A DNA stretch of 64,000 nt from Eleginops maclovinus (taxonomy: Eukaryota > Chordata > Actinopteri > Perciformes > Eleginopidae). The notes beneath the pieces are model-generated. The model ran no database searches and was not told where the DNA came from. It was given only the letters and a program-made list of their open reading frames with translations. The stretch spans positions 10,291,001 to 10,355,000 of the forward strand of contig NC_086352.1 in assembly GCF_036324505.1 (NCBI RefSeq). The letters are read 5' to 3'. The position numbers were made by a program, and so were the translations under genes. Shown here piece after piece: positions 1-15,249 of the stretch (positions are counted from its first letter, which is position 1; each line of letters starts with the position of its first letter).

Positions 1-429
1 TGATTGTGCCCCCCTGTGTGGTCCTGCCGTGCACATTAAAATGACAACACATGCACATGAAAATAGCTTTTTCAGGCTCTGAGAAAGCTTTAGGTAAAAC
101 AAATAACTAGAACGTGTCCTGTCAAAAGGTTTGCAGACGTTGCATTCTGATTGGTTTATGGGGAAAGTGATTTTTTTGTAACGCAGGGTATTTTTAAATT
201 GCAGTTCTAGCTTTTTTTATGTAAACAAGACCCTTATATTAGCATTTATCCCTGAACTGTCTCAGAGCTGTCTGGTTCCTCCTCGGTTTGCACAAATAAT
301 TGATTTTCATGCAGGATTGAAGGTGGAATCTGTAACTTTAGGACATATAATACATAAAGCAGTCTCTTCCTCTTGTTTTGAAATAATAAATACATATTTT
401 CTGTGCCTCCCTTTTTCTTCTGTCCCCAG
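1..429 (+). other. Last intron (3' part) of the SH2-adaptor gene
   Basis: Non-coding sequence ending in a pyrimidine-rich tract and a CAG acceptor at 427-429. An open frame runs through part of it (from 317) only because that frame happens to lack stops; the protein similarity starts after the acceptor. No repeat or RNA gene is recognised here. Confidence 0.7.
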
Positions 430-616
430 GAGCAGCCAGGGCTTCATGCACATGAAGCTGTCACGGACGAAGGAGAGCAAGTACATCCTGGGCCAGAACA
501 GCTGCCCGTTTGACAGCGTGCCTGAGATCATCTATTTCTACTCCAGCCGCAAGCTGCCCATCAAGGGTGCCGAACACATGTCCCTGCTGTACCCCGTAGC
601 CATCAGGACACTATAG
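430..616 (+). CDS. shf: SHB/SHF-family SH2 adaptor protein, terminal coding exon (probably shf)
   Basis: This exon encodes the C-terminal half of an SH2 domain and the end of the protein. SHB, SHD, SHE and SHF are cytoplasmic adaptors that bind phosphotyrosine on receptor tyrosine kinases through a C-terminal SH2 domain. Directly visible are the stretch GFMHMKLSRTKE, the GQNS turn, SVPEII and the family-typical ending KLPIKGAEHMSLLYP followed by VAIRTL and a TAG stop at 614-616. The acceptor CAG is at 427-429 and the exon begins in phase 1, with G430 completing a split codon. The rest of the gene lies left of the window. The family is secure. The choice of shf over shb rests on remembered sequence and on SHF lying on human chromosome 15, like the two neighbouring genes; it is an inference. 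Confidence 0.72.
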
Positions 617-1230
617 TGCTCCGGGTCACCGGCAGGCCCCTGCCGTACCCACCGGGCAACCCTGTGGCTCCACGCTTCCTGTCCCTCTGGACAGTGCCCA
701 GAAGGCTCATGGGAATTTGAACAGTGGCATCCCGAAACTGCTGATCCTTACTCACCTCACTAGCCAACGGATTCCAGACCTGTTTTGGAGGCCGACTGCA
801 CACTATCTGACACATACTGTACAGACTCAATGAGGCAGAAGGCTTTATTATTTTATTTTATTTTATTTATGACAGACACCCACTTCATTACATCACAGAC
901 TGACCAACTGATGAACATCATTTCACTGATTCTTCAGCTGATATCCCTAAGCACTTAACACTCAAAGAAATAGAGAGGTACAACATTGTAACGTGTCACT
1001 GGGGTCTACCTTTTCCCAGAAAATATTTTGTCCTAGGAGTGCACATCATAAAACTGTGTACGCTCATTTGGTTAGGCTCTGTTGATTCTGTAATTGTTTG
1101 TAAGAGGACTTGAAGATTGTAAGAGCCGTGTAAGGGAAGCGACATTTATGAGGCCTGTTGAGGGATATTGTGCACATGGGCCTCGTACAGTGGTCTGGAT
1201 ATTTAATAAACTGGCCTTGTATGAACGGTG
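617..1230 (+). other. 3' UTR of the SH2-adaptor gene with poly(A) signal
   Basis: The stretch after the TAG has no sustained frame. It contains an ATTTT-repeat run (846-870) and an AATAAA at 1205-1210 that is the first good poly(A) signal after the stop. The transcript end is therefore inferred at about 1225-1235; a later AATAAA near 3099 is an alternative. Confidence 0.45.
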
Positions 1231-3712
1231 AGTCCCCAGCTGTGTGGAAATAACAGGCCTGTAAGCAGTGCACACTGATCTCTCGATCTTGTCATAGTAC
1301 ATGCTGTCTGCTATCCATCACAGGGGGGGTGTATCACACCAATGACGGTGTAAGTACCATGGTGGCGGGACAGGCAGGAGATCATGATGGATGGGTCAAC
1401 TCATCTGACACAGTACAATTGGCCGAGGCTGGAGACCAGAGCCTGTCCAAATGGACCAAATTAGCCCGGCGACCCCTCCTTAGAATGGCTTTGCATCGGG
1501 AGAATGAAATATGCCTGCATTGTCTACCTCAGAAAATCAATTTCATTCGCCCATCTGCAGATCAATAGGTACAATGGGATTGCAGACATCGATCGGCTCT
1601 CCCTATGACATTCCCAATTCCCTTAAAATGACATCATCAGTTTATGGATATGTTTTTTAATTACAAGATTTTTTTTTAATGAAAACAAAAGTAGATTTTC
1701 AGATCAGCATTTGTATGTATAGTCACTAATATGAAACTGTGTGATGTCAGTAACAGATGTTTGGTTAATGCCTTATAATGCATGGGTCGAATCAGTCCGC
1801 TAGATCAGCTGATTTCCAGTTCTGCTTTTAACGATTGTTCTGTGACTGTAATTTATTCTGGGGTAATCATTACTGATGTGTTACTCTTTTGTGATGGCCC
1901 CCTGGCCCTCATTGTTCCGTGCCGATGTGATCGTGTTGTTTGGGACTACTCCAGCCTCTTTACCTGTGGTGCTTTGCATTTTTGTTGTTCCTAGTTCTGC
2001 TCAATGCACGTTTGCCTCAGTGGCCTGACTTTGGGAAACCAGTCACGGCGTCTCCTGACCAAGGGGATTGTCAAACCTCACATGAGAGACGATTGCATAT
2101 TCTCCTCCGGACCAATCACAGCGCAGCCTGTTAGAACCAGAAAAAAAAAATGCCTACCTTCAACCTTTCATGCTTCCTCTTTGTATTGAAATGTCTGAAT
2201 CATCTACCCTTTACCACCAGATGTGCATACATTTGTGAATGTGATGAGTATGCATGTGTCAAACGCGTCCAACATGAAAGGAAAAGTGATATGTATGCAT
2301 ATGAGAATGTGTGCTCAGACATTGTGAGTTCCAGTGATTTAGCCTTGCTGGTACAAACAGGGAACAGCCCTTTTCTTGAACTCTTTGGCTGTCAGAACCT
2401 TATTTGTTCCTCTTTGAAACCAAGAAACTAGAAGACAGCCCAATGACTTTTTTATTTAAATGGCCTCTTGTTTTTTTTGAACAACCACATTTTATTCAAG
2501 CAACTCATAGGACTCTTATGTGTCCAATAATACTTCAGCCTACAGTAAATACTACTTCTGACTAATAACAACGAATAGGCTCAGTCTAATCAGAGGGCCT
2601 AATGTTGGTAGCACTAAACAGCAAACATTTGTCAGTCTTATGAGTTGCAAATTTCTGTGGTTGAAGAGCAAATCCCAGTAAAAATGGAAATTATAGGGGG
2701 CTTTGGTCCAAGGTGAAGACACTAGGAATTAGAAACAGACTTATGCGAGCATGACCACTGTAAATAGAAAGTCAAAACATATGGACCCTGCTGTGTGCTA
2801 TGCAACTATGAACTGCTGTCATTGAAGGGAAATGTATTGGAGTGTGTGCCTCCACCAAATGTTTATGACAAATGTGATGGTACAAGATTTCCACGAGAAG
2901 AGATATAATCAGCAGAATGTTTGAAATGTTAAAGAGAAGAGTAAGAAGAGAGAGGTTTATTTTGTTGGTGCAGTAAGTGAGCAGACAGATGTTGCTATCA
3001 TCAGATAAGTATGTAACCTCTGCAGCTTTATTAAGGAACGGTATGTTGTCGAAGTGGACCTATGTATTTTCTTGAGAGAAGATATCCTAAGAAGAAATTA
3101 AATAAACTATATGTGTGATGTATCCTCTATGTTCCCTGTGTAAGATAACAAAAGTTGACAGTAGAGGCTCTTTATTTAGTTACTGCTGCTGATGAAAACT
3201 ACTCTACTAAAAGGAAAGAGCCTGTGTGTGGCGGCCGCACTGCCTAGAGAGAGGCCTTAGCTATAAGGAGAAAGGGAAATGGATGTAAGGGGGGGGAGAC
3301 AGGGGGGGGGGATATGCTGCAATCAGCAGACACTCTTCACATATTTCTATCATTACATCCTGAAAGAGCACTTCTCCTCCCTCAGAAGTGTCTTAAAGTG
3401 TGCTTGTGTGCACAGCACCCATAACAAAAGTGTGAGTGTGTGTGTGAGCAACCATCAGCCATTGACTTGCCCCGTGTGTATCTTGTGTTTCACTTTACTG
3501 TGCTAAAGTGGCATGTATGAGTTTCCTTTGTGTACATTTCCCTGCCATGTATGTATGCACTACTATAACATATCTGTACAGTCCCTCATGGCCAAATGTA
3601 TATACTGAATGTAATGTATGGGGACAAGAGGCATCAAGGTTCAAAATAAATAAAAATTGGGTTTATGAGTTAATGTGTGATATAATGTCTCAGCTCTATT
3701 ATTTTCAAACAC
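1231..3712. other. Intergenic, no gene recognised
   Basis: Only short chance ORFs are present. Simple-sequence patches include G runs at about 3289-3311 and a GTGTGT patch near 3432-3448. No transposon or exon is recognised. Confidence 0.6.
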
Positions 3713-4167
3713 TTAAAGGTCTCCTATTATGCTATATTTGAAAAAAATGTGTAGGGCAATATCTATACAAAACATGTCTCTGAAGTGTTTTGCTCAAAAC
3801 ACCAAACAGATCGCCTCATCCCCCTCTATTTCAGCCCTGTTCCTGAAGTGCAGATCCTGTGACTGTCGCTTTAAATTTGAGCTGAGCCGAAGATGGCCAC
3901 GCCCATTTGGAGCATCATGCAGCTCTCTGTCTGAAGAGAGACGTTTATAACGGAGAAACTCGGCTAAACGCTGCCGTGATTAAACCCCATATTATGTTCC
4001 AAACCACATCAAGCATTATTTCTGAAACACTTCTCAGTGTTTACCACTAGAGCACTGACATTATATGTATTATATAAACAACAACTCTAAGTCCCTCCTG
4101 CAGACATCCTCCTGAATGCACAGACACACAGAGCAGCTCGAGGGGATTCAGCCTCGGGACTTTACTA

Positions 4168-4324
4168 CAGTGGGGCAAAAAAGTATTTAGTCAGCCACCA
4201 ATTGTGCAAGTTCTCCCATTTAAAAAGATGAGAGAGGCCTGTAATTTTTATCATAGGTACACTTCAACTATGAGAGACAGAATGAGAAAAAAAAATCCAG
4301 GAAATCACATTGTAGGATTTTTAA
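4168..4324 (+). repeat. Left terminal inverted repeat of the Tc1 element
   Basis: 157 bp matching the reverse complement of 5615-5771 at all but about six positions. Both copies contain the same outer CAGTGGGG motif, and both end at the AT-rich GGATTTTTAA. Confidence 0.92.
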
Positions 4325-4482
4325 TGAGTTAATTGGTAAATTCCTCGGTAAAATAAGTATTTGGTCACCTACAAACAAGCAAGATTTCTGGCTCTCACAG
4401 ACCTGTAACTTCTTCTTTAAGAGGCTCCTCTGTCCTCCAGTCTTTACCTGTATTAATGGCACCTTTTTGAACTCGTTATCAG

Positions 4483-4490
4483 TATAAAAG
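4483..4490 (+). promoter_or_regulatory. TATA-like box for the Tc1 transposase
   Basis: TATAAAAG lies 44 bp before the transposase ATG, inside the transposon's 5' untranslated segment. Position and sequence fit a core promoter; use is inferred. Confidence 0.4.
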
Positions 4491-4533
4491 ACACCTGTCC
4501 ACAACCTCAAACAGTCATACTCCAAACTCCACT

Positions 4534-5556
4534 ATGGCCAAGACCAAAGAGCTGTCAAAGGAGACCAGAGACAAAATTGTAGAACTGCACCAGGCTGGGA
4601 AAACTGAATCTGCAATAGGTAAGCAGCTTGGTGTGAAGAAATCAACTGTGGGAGCAATTATTAGAAAATGGAAGACATACAAGACCACTGCTAATCTCCC
4701 TCGATCTGGGGCTCCACGCAAGATCTCACCCCGTGGGGTCAAAATGATCAAAAGAACGGTGAGCAAAAATCCCAGAACCACACGGGGGGACCTAGTGAAT
4801 GACCTGCAGAGAGCTGGGACCAAAGTAACAGAGGCTACCATCAGTAACACACTATGCCGCCAGGTACTTAAATCCTGCAGTTCCAGACGTGTCCCCCTGC
4901 TTAAGCCAGTACATGTCCAGGCCCGTCTGAAGTTTGCTAGAGGGCATTTGGATGATCCAGAAGAGGATTGGGAGAATGTCATATGGTCAGATGAAACCAA
5001 AATAGAACTTTTTGGTCAAAACTCAACTCGTCGTGTTTGGAGGAGAAAGAATGCAGAGTTGCATCCAAAGAACACCATACCTACTGTGAAGCATGGGGCT
5101 GGAAACATCATGCTTTGGGGCTGTTTTTCTGCAAAGGGACCAGGGCGACTGATCCGTGTAAAGGCAAGAAGGAATGGGGCCATGTATCGTGAGATTTTGA
5201 GTGAAAACCTCCTTCCATCAGCAAGGGCACTGAAGATGAAGCGTGGCTGGGTCTTTCAGCATGACAATGATCCCAAACACACCGCCAGGGCAACGAAGGA
5301 GTGGCTTCGTAAGAAGCATTTCAAGGTCCTGGAGTGGCCTAGCCAGTCTCCAGATCTCAACCCCATAGAAAATCATTGGAGGGAGTTGAAAGTCCGTGTT
5401 GCCCAGCGACAGCCCCAAAACATCACTGCTTTAGAGGAGATCTGCATGGAGGAATGGGCCAAAATACCAGCAACAGTGTGTGAAAACCTTGTGAAGACTT
5501 ACAGAAAACGTTTGACCTCTGTCATTGCCAACAAAGGGTATATAACAAAGTATTGA
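4534..5556 (+). CDS. Tc1/mariner transposase, apparently intact
   Basis: A 340-residue DDE transposase that would bind the terminal repeats and cut and paste the element at TA sites in the nucleus. Residues 1-110 form the bipartite paired-like DNA-binding region with two helix-turn-helix units (starting [12 protein letters not shown]) joined by a basic linker around PRSGAPRK. The catalytic triad is readable: D153 in WSDETK, D244 in HDNDPKHT and E279 in NPIENHW, with 34 residues between D and E. The glycine-rich box [12 protein letters not shown] is present. Length equals the usual 340 residues of fish Tc1 transposases such as Sleeping Beauty, and no stop or frameshift is seen. The ATG at 4534 has the conserved family N-terminus. 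Confidence 0.95.
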   Translation: MAKTKELSKETRDKIVELHQAGKTESAIGKQLGVKKSTVGAIIRKWKTYKTTANLPRSGAPRKISPRGVKMIKRTVSKNPRTTRGDLVNDLQRAGTKVTEATISNTLCRQVLKSCSSRRVPLLKPVHVQARLKFARGHLDDPEEDWENVIWSDETKIELFGQNSTRRVWRRKNAELHPKNTIPTVKHGAGNIMLWGCFSAKGPGRLIRVKARRNGAMYREILSENLLPSARALKMKRGWVFQHDNDPKHTARATKEWLRKKHFKVLEWPSQSPDLNPIENHWRELKVRVAQRQPQNITALEEICMEEWAKIPATVCENLVKTYRKRLTSVIANKGYITKY

Positions 5557-5614
5557 GATGAACTTTTGTTATTGACCAAATACTTATTTTCCACAATCAT
5601 TTGAAATAAATTCT

Positions 5615-5771
5615 TTAAAAATCCTACAATGTGATTTTCTGGATTTTCTTTTCTCATTCTGTCTCTCATAGTTTAGGTATACCTATGATAAAAATTACAG
5701 GCCTCTCTCATCTTTTTAAATTGGAGAACTTGCACAATTGGTGGCTGACTAAATACTTTTTTGCCCCACTG
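5615..5771 (-). repeat. Right terminal inverted repeat of the Tc1 element
   Basis: Inverted partner of 4168-4324. The mismatches cluster in the middle of the repeat (around the GGTACACTTC / GGTATACCTA stretch). Confidence 0.92.
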
Positions 5772-6012
5772 TATATTGCGGACGATAGGTTGGGACGTGT
5801 CACGTGGGCGGGACGTTGCCAGGAGTTCAACGTAAAGCCAGCCCACATTTCGGTCATTACGTCATAACCAAAGCAAATCTGGATCAGCTCGTTTGTACTC
5901 CCGTTTTTAGAGATGTGGGTAAGGAGGAAAAGATAGAAGGTTGTATTTTCTGACACTTTGTGCGTCTCCTTACAGAAGTGCATTTTGCATTATAGGGGAC
6001 CTAAAGCTTTAA

Positions 6013-8984
6013 GAGAAAAAGCTATTAAGCTATATCCTCACCATCACCAGTAACCATGGTGAAGCCCTTTGACTCATAATGAAGCGAGACCATTGTTTGC
6101 ACCAAGGACAGAAAGCTAGAGCTATTATCTAGCCAGTACTCCAGCACTTGTTGTCCTTTATTGATCCACTTTATAGCACAGTCCTGCACATTTTTTTCCT
6201 CACTCTGTTGTTCATCCCAGAAGTATCCGTCTGAAGAACGCTACAGAGGTTCATATTTCCTGCAGCACAAGTAGGCTCCCTGCTGCATACAGAAAAAATA
6301 CTGTGGATTTTTAATGGTAACACTTTGTTTTATAGGTTTGTGAAAAAGAAATTCACTGGATTAACCCTGGGCTTAGGTATTGATATAGGAGAAATTGTCA
6401 ATTCCTTAAATATCCGATTAAACCAAATCATTTTCAAAGAATGAATTGTAAAAACTGTTTGTTTTTTTTCCTTTTTTTTATTATATGCTTTTCTGCAAAC
6501 ACCTTTTGGCCATCAATGTTATCAATCATTATCTAATGCAAGTAAATTGAACACATTGTAAAGTTCCATGTCTTGAAATATCCGCAAAATATGATGATGG
6601 ATGCTTTGCAACTACAACATTTCTGTTACTGTGACATATTTTTCAGTAAGACACATCTTTACAACGAACAAGCGACCACACACAGAGGGTGTTACTGCTA
6701 AATGTTAATGAAACTGCCTTCATTCAGGTCTTTTGAAGGCAATTTTAACATTAAAATCCTTAATCGTTGCCTAATCTTAGAACTGTTGCACTGTGACAGC
6801 ATTTCTTTGGTCATAAAACATCTGGCAGTCTTTCAGGAAGTGCACAGGGGGTTGATGTTTGGAAACATTGACCATCCACTGCCTCTCAAGTAGTTTAATG
6901 GCCAGGGAGAACTTTGTGTATAATAAAACAGTCTGCTGCTACATTTGTGTGCAGAAGTACACTTTTCATGATGTAAAGGTGAGTAAAAAAATACCAATGC
7001 TCCATTTCTTGTGTTTTTTGGCTACTTTTCTCTTGAAATGGCAGTATAAATTTTTTAAGAAATGATTCCACACACATGCTAATGCACATAATGTATTGTC
7101 TTTCCAGATTCAATAGTTTCTTCTTTTCATCTAAGTCAGTCCAGTCCACGTCTTCGGACGAAGTGAAGTTGCTATTTTAAGTTTCTCGCAGCGGTTTGTT
7201 CATGATGTTTGCCTCTTCCTCTGCTGCAGCTCTATTCTCCTCCAGAGAAGCTCCTTCAAGGGTTAACGCACCTGGGATAAAATGCATCAAAGCCCCTTTT
7301 ATGGAGCAAAAGACTGCTGAAAAAAGGGAAGAATAAAAGCAAGGCTTGAAAGCAATGAATGGCCCACACGGGGATAGAAAGGCCTCATGTCCATCTGAGC
7401 CTTATTTCATATTCCGCTCAGTCACACCAGTCAGAAAGCAATCTCAGGTAACAGACCTTATGTTAATACCACATGAGTTGCCTCCTTTCAGAAAGACAAA
7501 AGCATACTGAGGGCATTATACCAGCTTGCTCCTTTCCTGCTCCCCTGGCACACGGAAGGATTTCATCTGGAGTGAATAGTGTTGTCATTGTTCTGCTTGT
7601 CTGTGAAGGCTTGATTAGAGGAGCTTTACGCCATTTCTGAATGCCTGGCATTGATGGTTTCTATTGGCTTAGCATATTGCCCTTAATGAGCTGGTGCAGC
7701 ACCTTGCTCATTACCTGAATCCCAGGTCATTGTGGGAGTAATTGGGCAGATTGGTGCCAGCTTCAAAGCCCCAGGCTTAATTCATTATAAAGGCATATTT
7801 CCAATTGTTTAAGCCATTTCCTGTTCCTGCTCTGAAGTGCTTTTTCCTCACATATGCATCTAGCACTGTACCATTATAATAACAATTGTAAATGGAAAGA
7901 ACACAAAGAGAAAGTCTCATACAATTGGAGAATAATGTCGGTATTTACAGCTTTTCAAATTCTCTGTGACAAAGCCCAATAAAGAGGGACTATATTTATC
8001 TAATAAAAAAATAAAGTGGTAGGTGCAGAGAAAGAGAAATAACATGTTTTTATATTATTCCCACTCCCTCTGAGGTTACCAAAGCACCATGTAAAAAAGA
8101 CATAAAAACTTCTAAATAATTATAGAAAAGGTAAATAGACCCAGGTATTGCTCAACAGCTTTTGAAAGACTGTTGCAGACATTACTAAACAGTTCATGTA
8201 GAGTATAGCAATTTCAGTTCTATGTTGACGTGAGGATGGATTTTCAGTAGAAGATTTCATCTCAAGCAATAGATTATATATATCCAATACCCTCAAGTTG
8301 ACAACAAAAGGGACCCACATGTGGTTTGCAATAACAGCTTTCCTATACCATATGTGTGACAGCATATCGTAGTGTCTCCATGACAACTTCCTATGATTTT
8401 CCAAGGGCAAATCTTCCTGAAAGCTGCAGTTAGGAGGCTTATGATGGCAGTCTATGCATAAAAAACAGTAGCCAGAAACAATACACAAACATCTCTGTGT
8501 GCTGCAACACAGACCGCACCTGAGTTCACAGTCTAAATGGAAATGCAAAACTCCTGCTCGGTTTGAAACACCATTTCATCTTGGCAAGCAGTCTCCTTTT
8601 TAATTTACTAGAAAGGCAATGGCACTTTTATTCACTATTGTTTTGCTGAGACTATGACACTGAGTCCTTCAGCACAGTGGGAGTGCTGTGATTTTAAAAT
8701 ATCCTTGGAGGCAGTTTGAGGTGGAAATTGCCCGCAGGTGTGCATGCATATAAAACAGTAATGGGGACAGACGGACACAAAGGGCTGTTTGGGTGCTGTG
8801 CTCATGAAAGGGCAATCCACTGATTGAGCTGTCACATTCACAGATGCAGCAATAAAACTAAGCAGGGCAATTACTGTAAATGGAGAACGCTAGGTAGTGG
8901 AGGGGGCCCCGCAGTATGTCCTCCCCTAAAATACCCTGATGGGAGACAAGCAGACAAAGCAAATGTAGCCTTCTGTAATAAGGC
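6013..8984. other. Intergenic, AT-rich, no gene recognised
   Basis: No coding exon could be supported. A 142-codon minus-strand frame at 8548-8120 shows no recognisable domain and is taken as chance. The part 7590-7830 is less simple in composition and is discussed as a possible conserved non-coding element. Confidence 0.55.
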
Positions 8985-9037
8985 TGTGTGTGTGTGTGTG
9001 TGTGTGTGTGTGGGGTGGGGGGGTGGGGGTGGGGGGG
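8985..9037 (+). repeat. (TG)n followed by G-rich quadruplex-type tract
   Basis: About 14 TG units run straight into four G runs of four to seven bases separated by single Ts (9013-9037). Confidence 0.85.
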
Positions 9038-9739
9038 CGCTTAGCTAATGGAAACAATACCCTGACAAGCAACATATCAGTGGAGGTTAATAAAGCTTAT
9101 CTCTGCAACTTCCTTTTTATGTTACTGGCTGTCCAATCATATGGCCTTCTTTAGTAATCAGTGCCTTCAACTCAAAATAAACCAAGAGGGTAGATTAAAG
9201 AGCATGACTTTAAATTTGGGAAAGTAAGAAATATCAAATGAATAATCAGTGTGTCTGTTAGGAAATACGATGCAACTGCAGCGCCATCTAGTGTACATAT
9301 GTGTGTATAGCAGGATGAGTTTTGGAGCATTACAAGAGGTACACACATTAAAATGACAACCCAATGGGATTAGGATTATAAATGTTTGTAAGATTAAGAA
9401 ACAGACAATCCAGGCAATGTTTATAATGACTTTAAAATCACACACCAGCATTTCAGGAGTGTAAGAGAATTGAATCTTCGCAAGACATACAGTATGTCAG
9501 AAATGAATGTGCATCTTATGTAGTGACAAGTGGAAGTGATCATTTTTATGATCCCTGCATGTCTGGGCAGTGTCATTTGAGTCAGTAACAAAAACAATTT
9601 GTGAAGTGTTGCTAAATGTTGGAGGGATAGGTTTTTAAATGGAGAGTATTATATGTTCTATTCCAAAACTGTGTGACAATTTATTTTGACTGTACTCAAC
9701 ATCCCAGTGTCTTGCCTTTCTCCATATGGCCTTATATTT

Positions 9740-10045
9740 CAGTCCAAGTGTACAGTGACTGTTATCCTGGCTCCCAAATGGTGGAACGAGTTTCCCACTG
9801 ATATCAGGACAGCAGTGAGTATATTATCTTCCATCACAAACTGAAGACCCACCTGTTTCACTTATATCTTGGCAAAGAATACAAAATAAAAAGTATGCAC
9901 CAGCACTGACAATGATATTGCTTGTTTGGAGTAAATGTCAGCACAGTTCTTGTTGTCCTTAGTTTGAATCTTTATGGTTTACTGCACTTATTCTAAGTCG
10001 CTGCAGATAAAAGCATCAGCTAAATGCTATGTAATGTTTGCTATG
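9740..10045 (+). mobile_element. Degenerate 3' end of an L2-type LINE
   Basis: The segment 9755-9860 reads, with stops, like the C-terminus of a non-LTR reverse transcriptase (a WWNEFPTDIRTA stretch, then a THLF-like patch). It is followed by the fish LINE/SINE tail motif resembling 'AAGTCGCTGCAGATAAAAGC', a GCTAAATG motif and ATGTAATG at about 9994-10037. Orientation is plus. It is a short 5'-truncated relic. Clade assignment is from memory of the tail motif. Confidence 0.55.
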
Positions 10046-10310
10046 AGGTGAGTAACTTAACATTACACACAAATAATGTAACTTTTATAATGACAAAACA
10101 AATTCATATACATTTTAAATTCAATTATATTTTGTGTTCTTTGTCAGTCTTTTAAAATGTAGGTCACGGCGAGACACCCAATTTCCCTTTTGGGTCTCAA
10201 GGTGAAAACTCCCTTGGAACAGAGAATAATACAGACTGAGAAATGCGATACAGCTACAGTCAATGTCATCTTTTTAGTAACAGGACGCCAGGCTCAGAAT
10301 TGGATGAGGT
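10046..10310. other. Short intergenic spacer downstream of ubl7
   Basis: No feature is recognised other than AT-rich sequence and an unidentified segment around 10160-10300. Confidence 0.5.
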
Positions 10311-10323
10311 AAGCATGATCACA

Positions 10324-10329
10324 TTTATT
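10324..10329 (-). terminator. ubl7: Poly(A) signal of ubl7
   Basis: TTTATT on the plus strand gives AATAAA on the ubl7 strand, 160 bp after the stop codon, with no earlier match. The 3' UTR would then be about 180 nt. Confidence 0.5.
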
Positions 10330-10488
10330 ACAACAAATCACATTAATAACAAAAAGCTATCATGACCTTAGAGAGAACCTGATGCTGTAAATGTGATAAA
10401 CAGGGTAATAATAATACATCTGAATACTGTAGATCCTTTTCCCGCTCTCTATCTGCTCTATAAAAGCCTCTGTCTGTGGGGTGATGGC

Positions 10489-13958
<3,470 letters not shown>

Positions 13959-14404
13959 CGCTACCTAGTACACAAATAGAAAACAAACATGTTTGACATC
14001 AACTACATATTTACTCCATAACTGACGAGTGGTTGTTAATGTAAGCCAGCTGTTATTGACGTTAGCTATTATAATTTCCACTCTGATTTTTTATTTGGAG
14101 ATAAATAATGTCACCCCTCTATTTGTTCGGTAACACATACTATAGACAATAATCATCAGAAAACACGCATTATCACCTCCAGCTTAATCTGTTTGGGGGG
14201 GTTTGACATCATAAAGTACGTTAGCAAAACTGCTAAACCCGTTAGCTGCTTAGCATTTGCGATCTAAGAAGACGAAAATCACGATACTTAAACGTCTATT
14301 CGAATAGTATTCCTAGTTTTAAAAAGTCCCTCGAAAATGTCAAATACATGTAAAATATTAATGCCATGACGACTGTAGCCGTTGTTAAATAACCGCTAAC
14401 TCAC

Positions 14405-14480
14405 CGTTTTATTGTTGACACTCGATTCACTTCCTGGATTTAGTCACGTGGTCTACGCTACGTTTACTTCCACCGTCCAA
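14405..14480 (-). promoter_or_regulatory. ubl7: ubl7 non-coding first exon and promoter
   Basis: A clean donor, AAAACG|GTGAGT, lies at 14405/14404 on the minus strand. The exon upstream of it is flanked by an E-box CACGTG (14446-14451) and purine-rich GGAAGT cores (ETS-like) at about 14432 and 14468. This is the only good donor between the start exon and the divergent cd276 gene. The 5' boundary is a guess. Confidence 0.5.
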
Positions 14481-15240
14481 ACAAAGGATCTTTCACTTCT
14501 GTGTCCTCCCCTGTATTTTTAACCACTGGCAATCATAAAATCTCCCCTTTTCAGCTTTTGCTCTCACACATACAGACATCATTTCTAGCCAATTTAAATC
14601 AATGCCTAATCTACATGACATTATATACACAATCCCCATAAAGGTTACATAGTTTGTTAAAAATAAACTTGTTTTTCCCTGTGCTGCAGAACCAAGGTTC
14701 CCAATTGATTTTCCTGCTGCTACACAGCTACGTATAACATTTTCTAAAGCTGTGTCATGTCTTGGACAAACATGTTTCCAGACAGTAGTGTTACGGTCTG
14801 CATGTCTCATTTGAGGGCAATTTAGGTCAAGTATTATTATTATTGCAGCCACATTTCTGCTCACTAACAAAAGCCTACCACAAAAATTGACAATATAATG
14901 TATTAATCATATTCAATAAAGTGTCTAATACAGCCAAATAGATGTATTAATCCATACAAACATTATGAGGCCATATAAATGTCCATGCACAGTTAACTAT
15001 GAGTGTTTCATTCCTATGGTTTCATAAACTGCATGGCTGGCAGCAGTGATGCGTTCAAGGACCATGTGATGAGTCAATGCGGTTATTATTCGATACTGTA
15101 TACATATAAAAAGTAATTTCTTGTACCAAGCGAATGAAAGCAGTAGCATATGCAAACTTGCATTCATAAGATAGTAGGTCTATTGTATGTATAAAAAAAT
15201 AGGCACGTGTGTTCACAAATGGTTAACCTGGGGGTCCGGA
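14481..15240. other. Intergenic region between the divergent ubl7 and cd276 genes
   Basis: AT-rich, about 0.8 kb. A minus-strand frame (14870-14493) has no recognisable domain. No TATA box or CpG cluster is obvious. Confidence 0.5.
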
Positions 15241-15249
15241 CTCTCCAGA

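Larger units (their letters stand above)
4168..5771 (+). mobile_element. Complete Tc1-type (DD34E) transposon
   Basis: A 1,604-bp element begins CAGTGGGGCAAAAAAG and ends with its inverted copy, flanked by TA on both sides (4166-4167 and 5772-5773), the target duplication of Tc1/mariner elements. It holds a single intronless transposase ORF, a TATA-like box upstream and an internal AATAAA at 5605-5610. It interrupts the older element at 3717-6002. The uninterrupted ORF and terminal repeats differing at about 6 of 157 positions argue for a fairly young insertion. Confidence 0.93.
3717..6002. mobile_element. Non-autonomous DNA transposon (MITE-like) split by a Tc1 insertion
   Basis: The left edge reads AGGTCTCCTATTATGC (3717-3732) and the right edge, reverse-complemented from 6002, reads AGGTCCCCTATAATGC, a 16-bp inverted repeat with two differences. 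A TTAA directly precedes the left end; at the right the nearest TTAA is 6009-6012, so the exact right boundary and target duplication are unclear. Without the Tc1 insertion the element is about 0.68 kb, GC-richer than its surroundings, and has no protein frame. TTAA preference and this type of terminus suggest a Kolobok- or piggyBac-like origin, which is inference. Confidence 0.55.

Noticed and set aside
4515..5000. 161-codon minus-strand ORF across the Tc1 transposase
   Set aside because: Antisense shadow of the transposase frame; no independent similarity.
8120..8548. 142-codon minus-strand ORF between genes
   Set aside because: Cysteine-rich start but no family resemblance and no promoter or splice signals.
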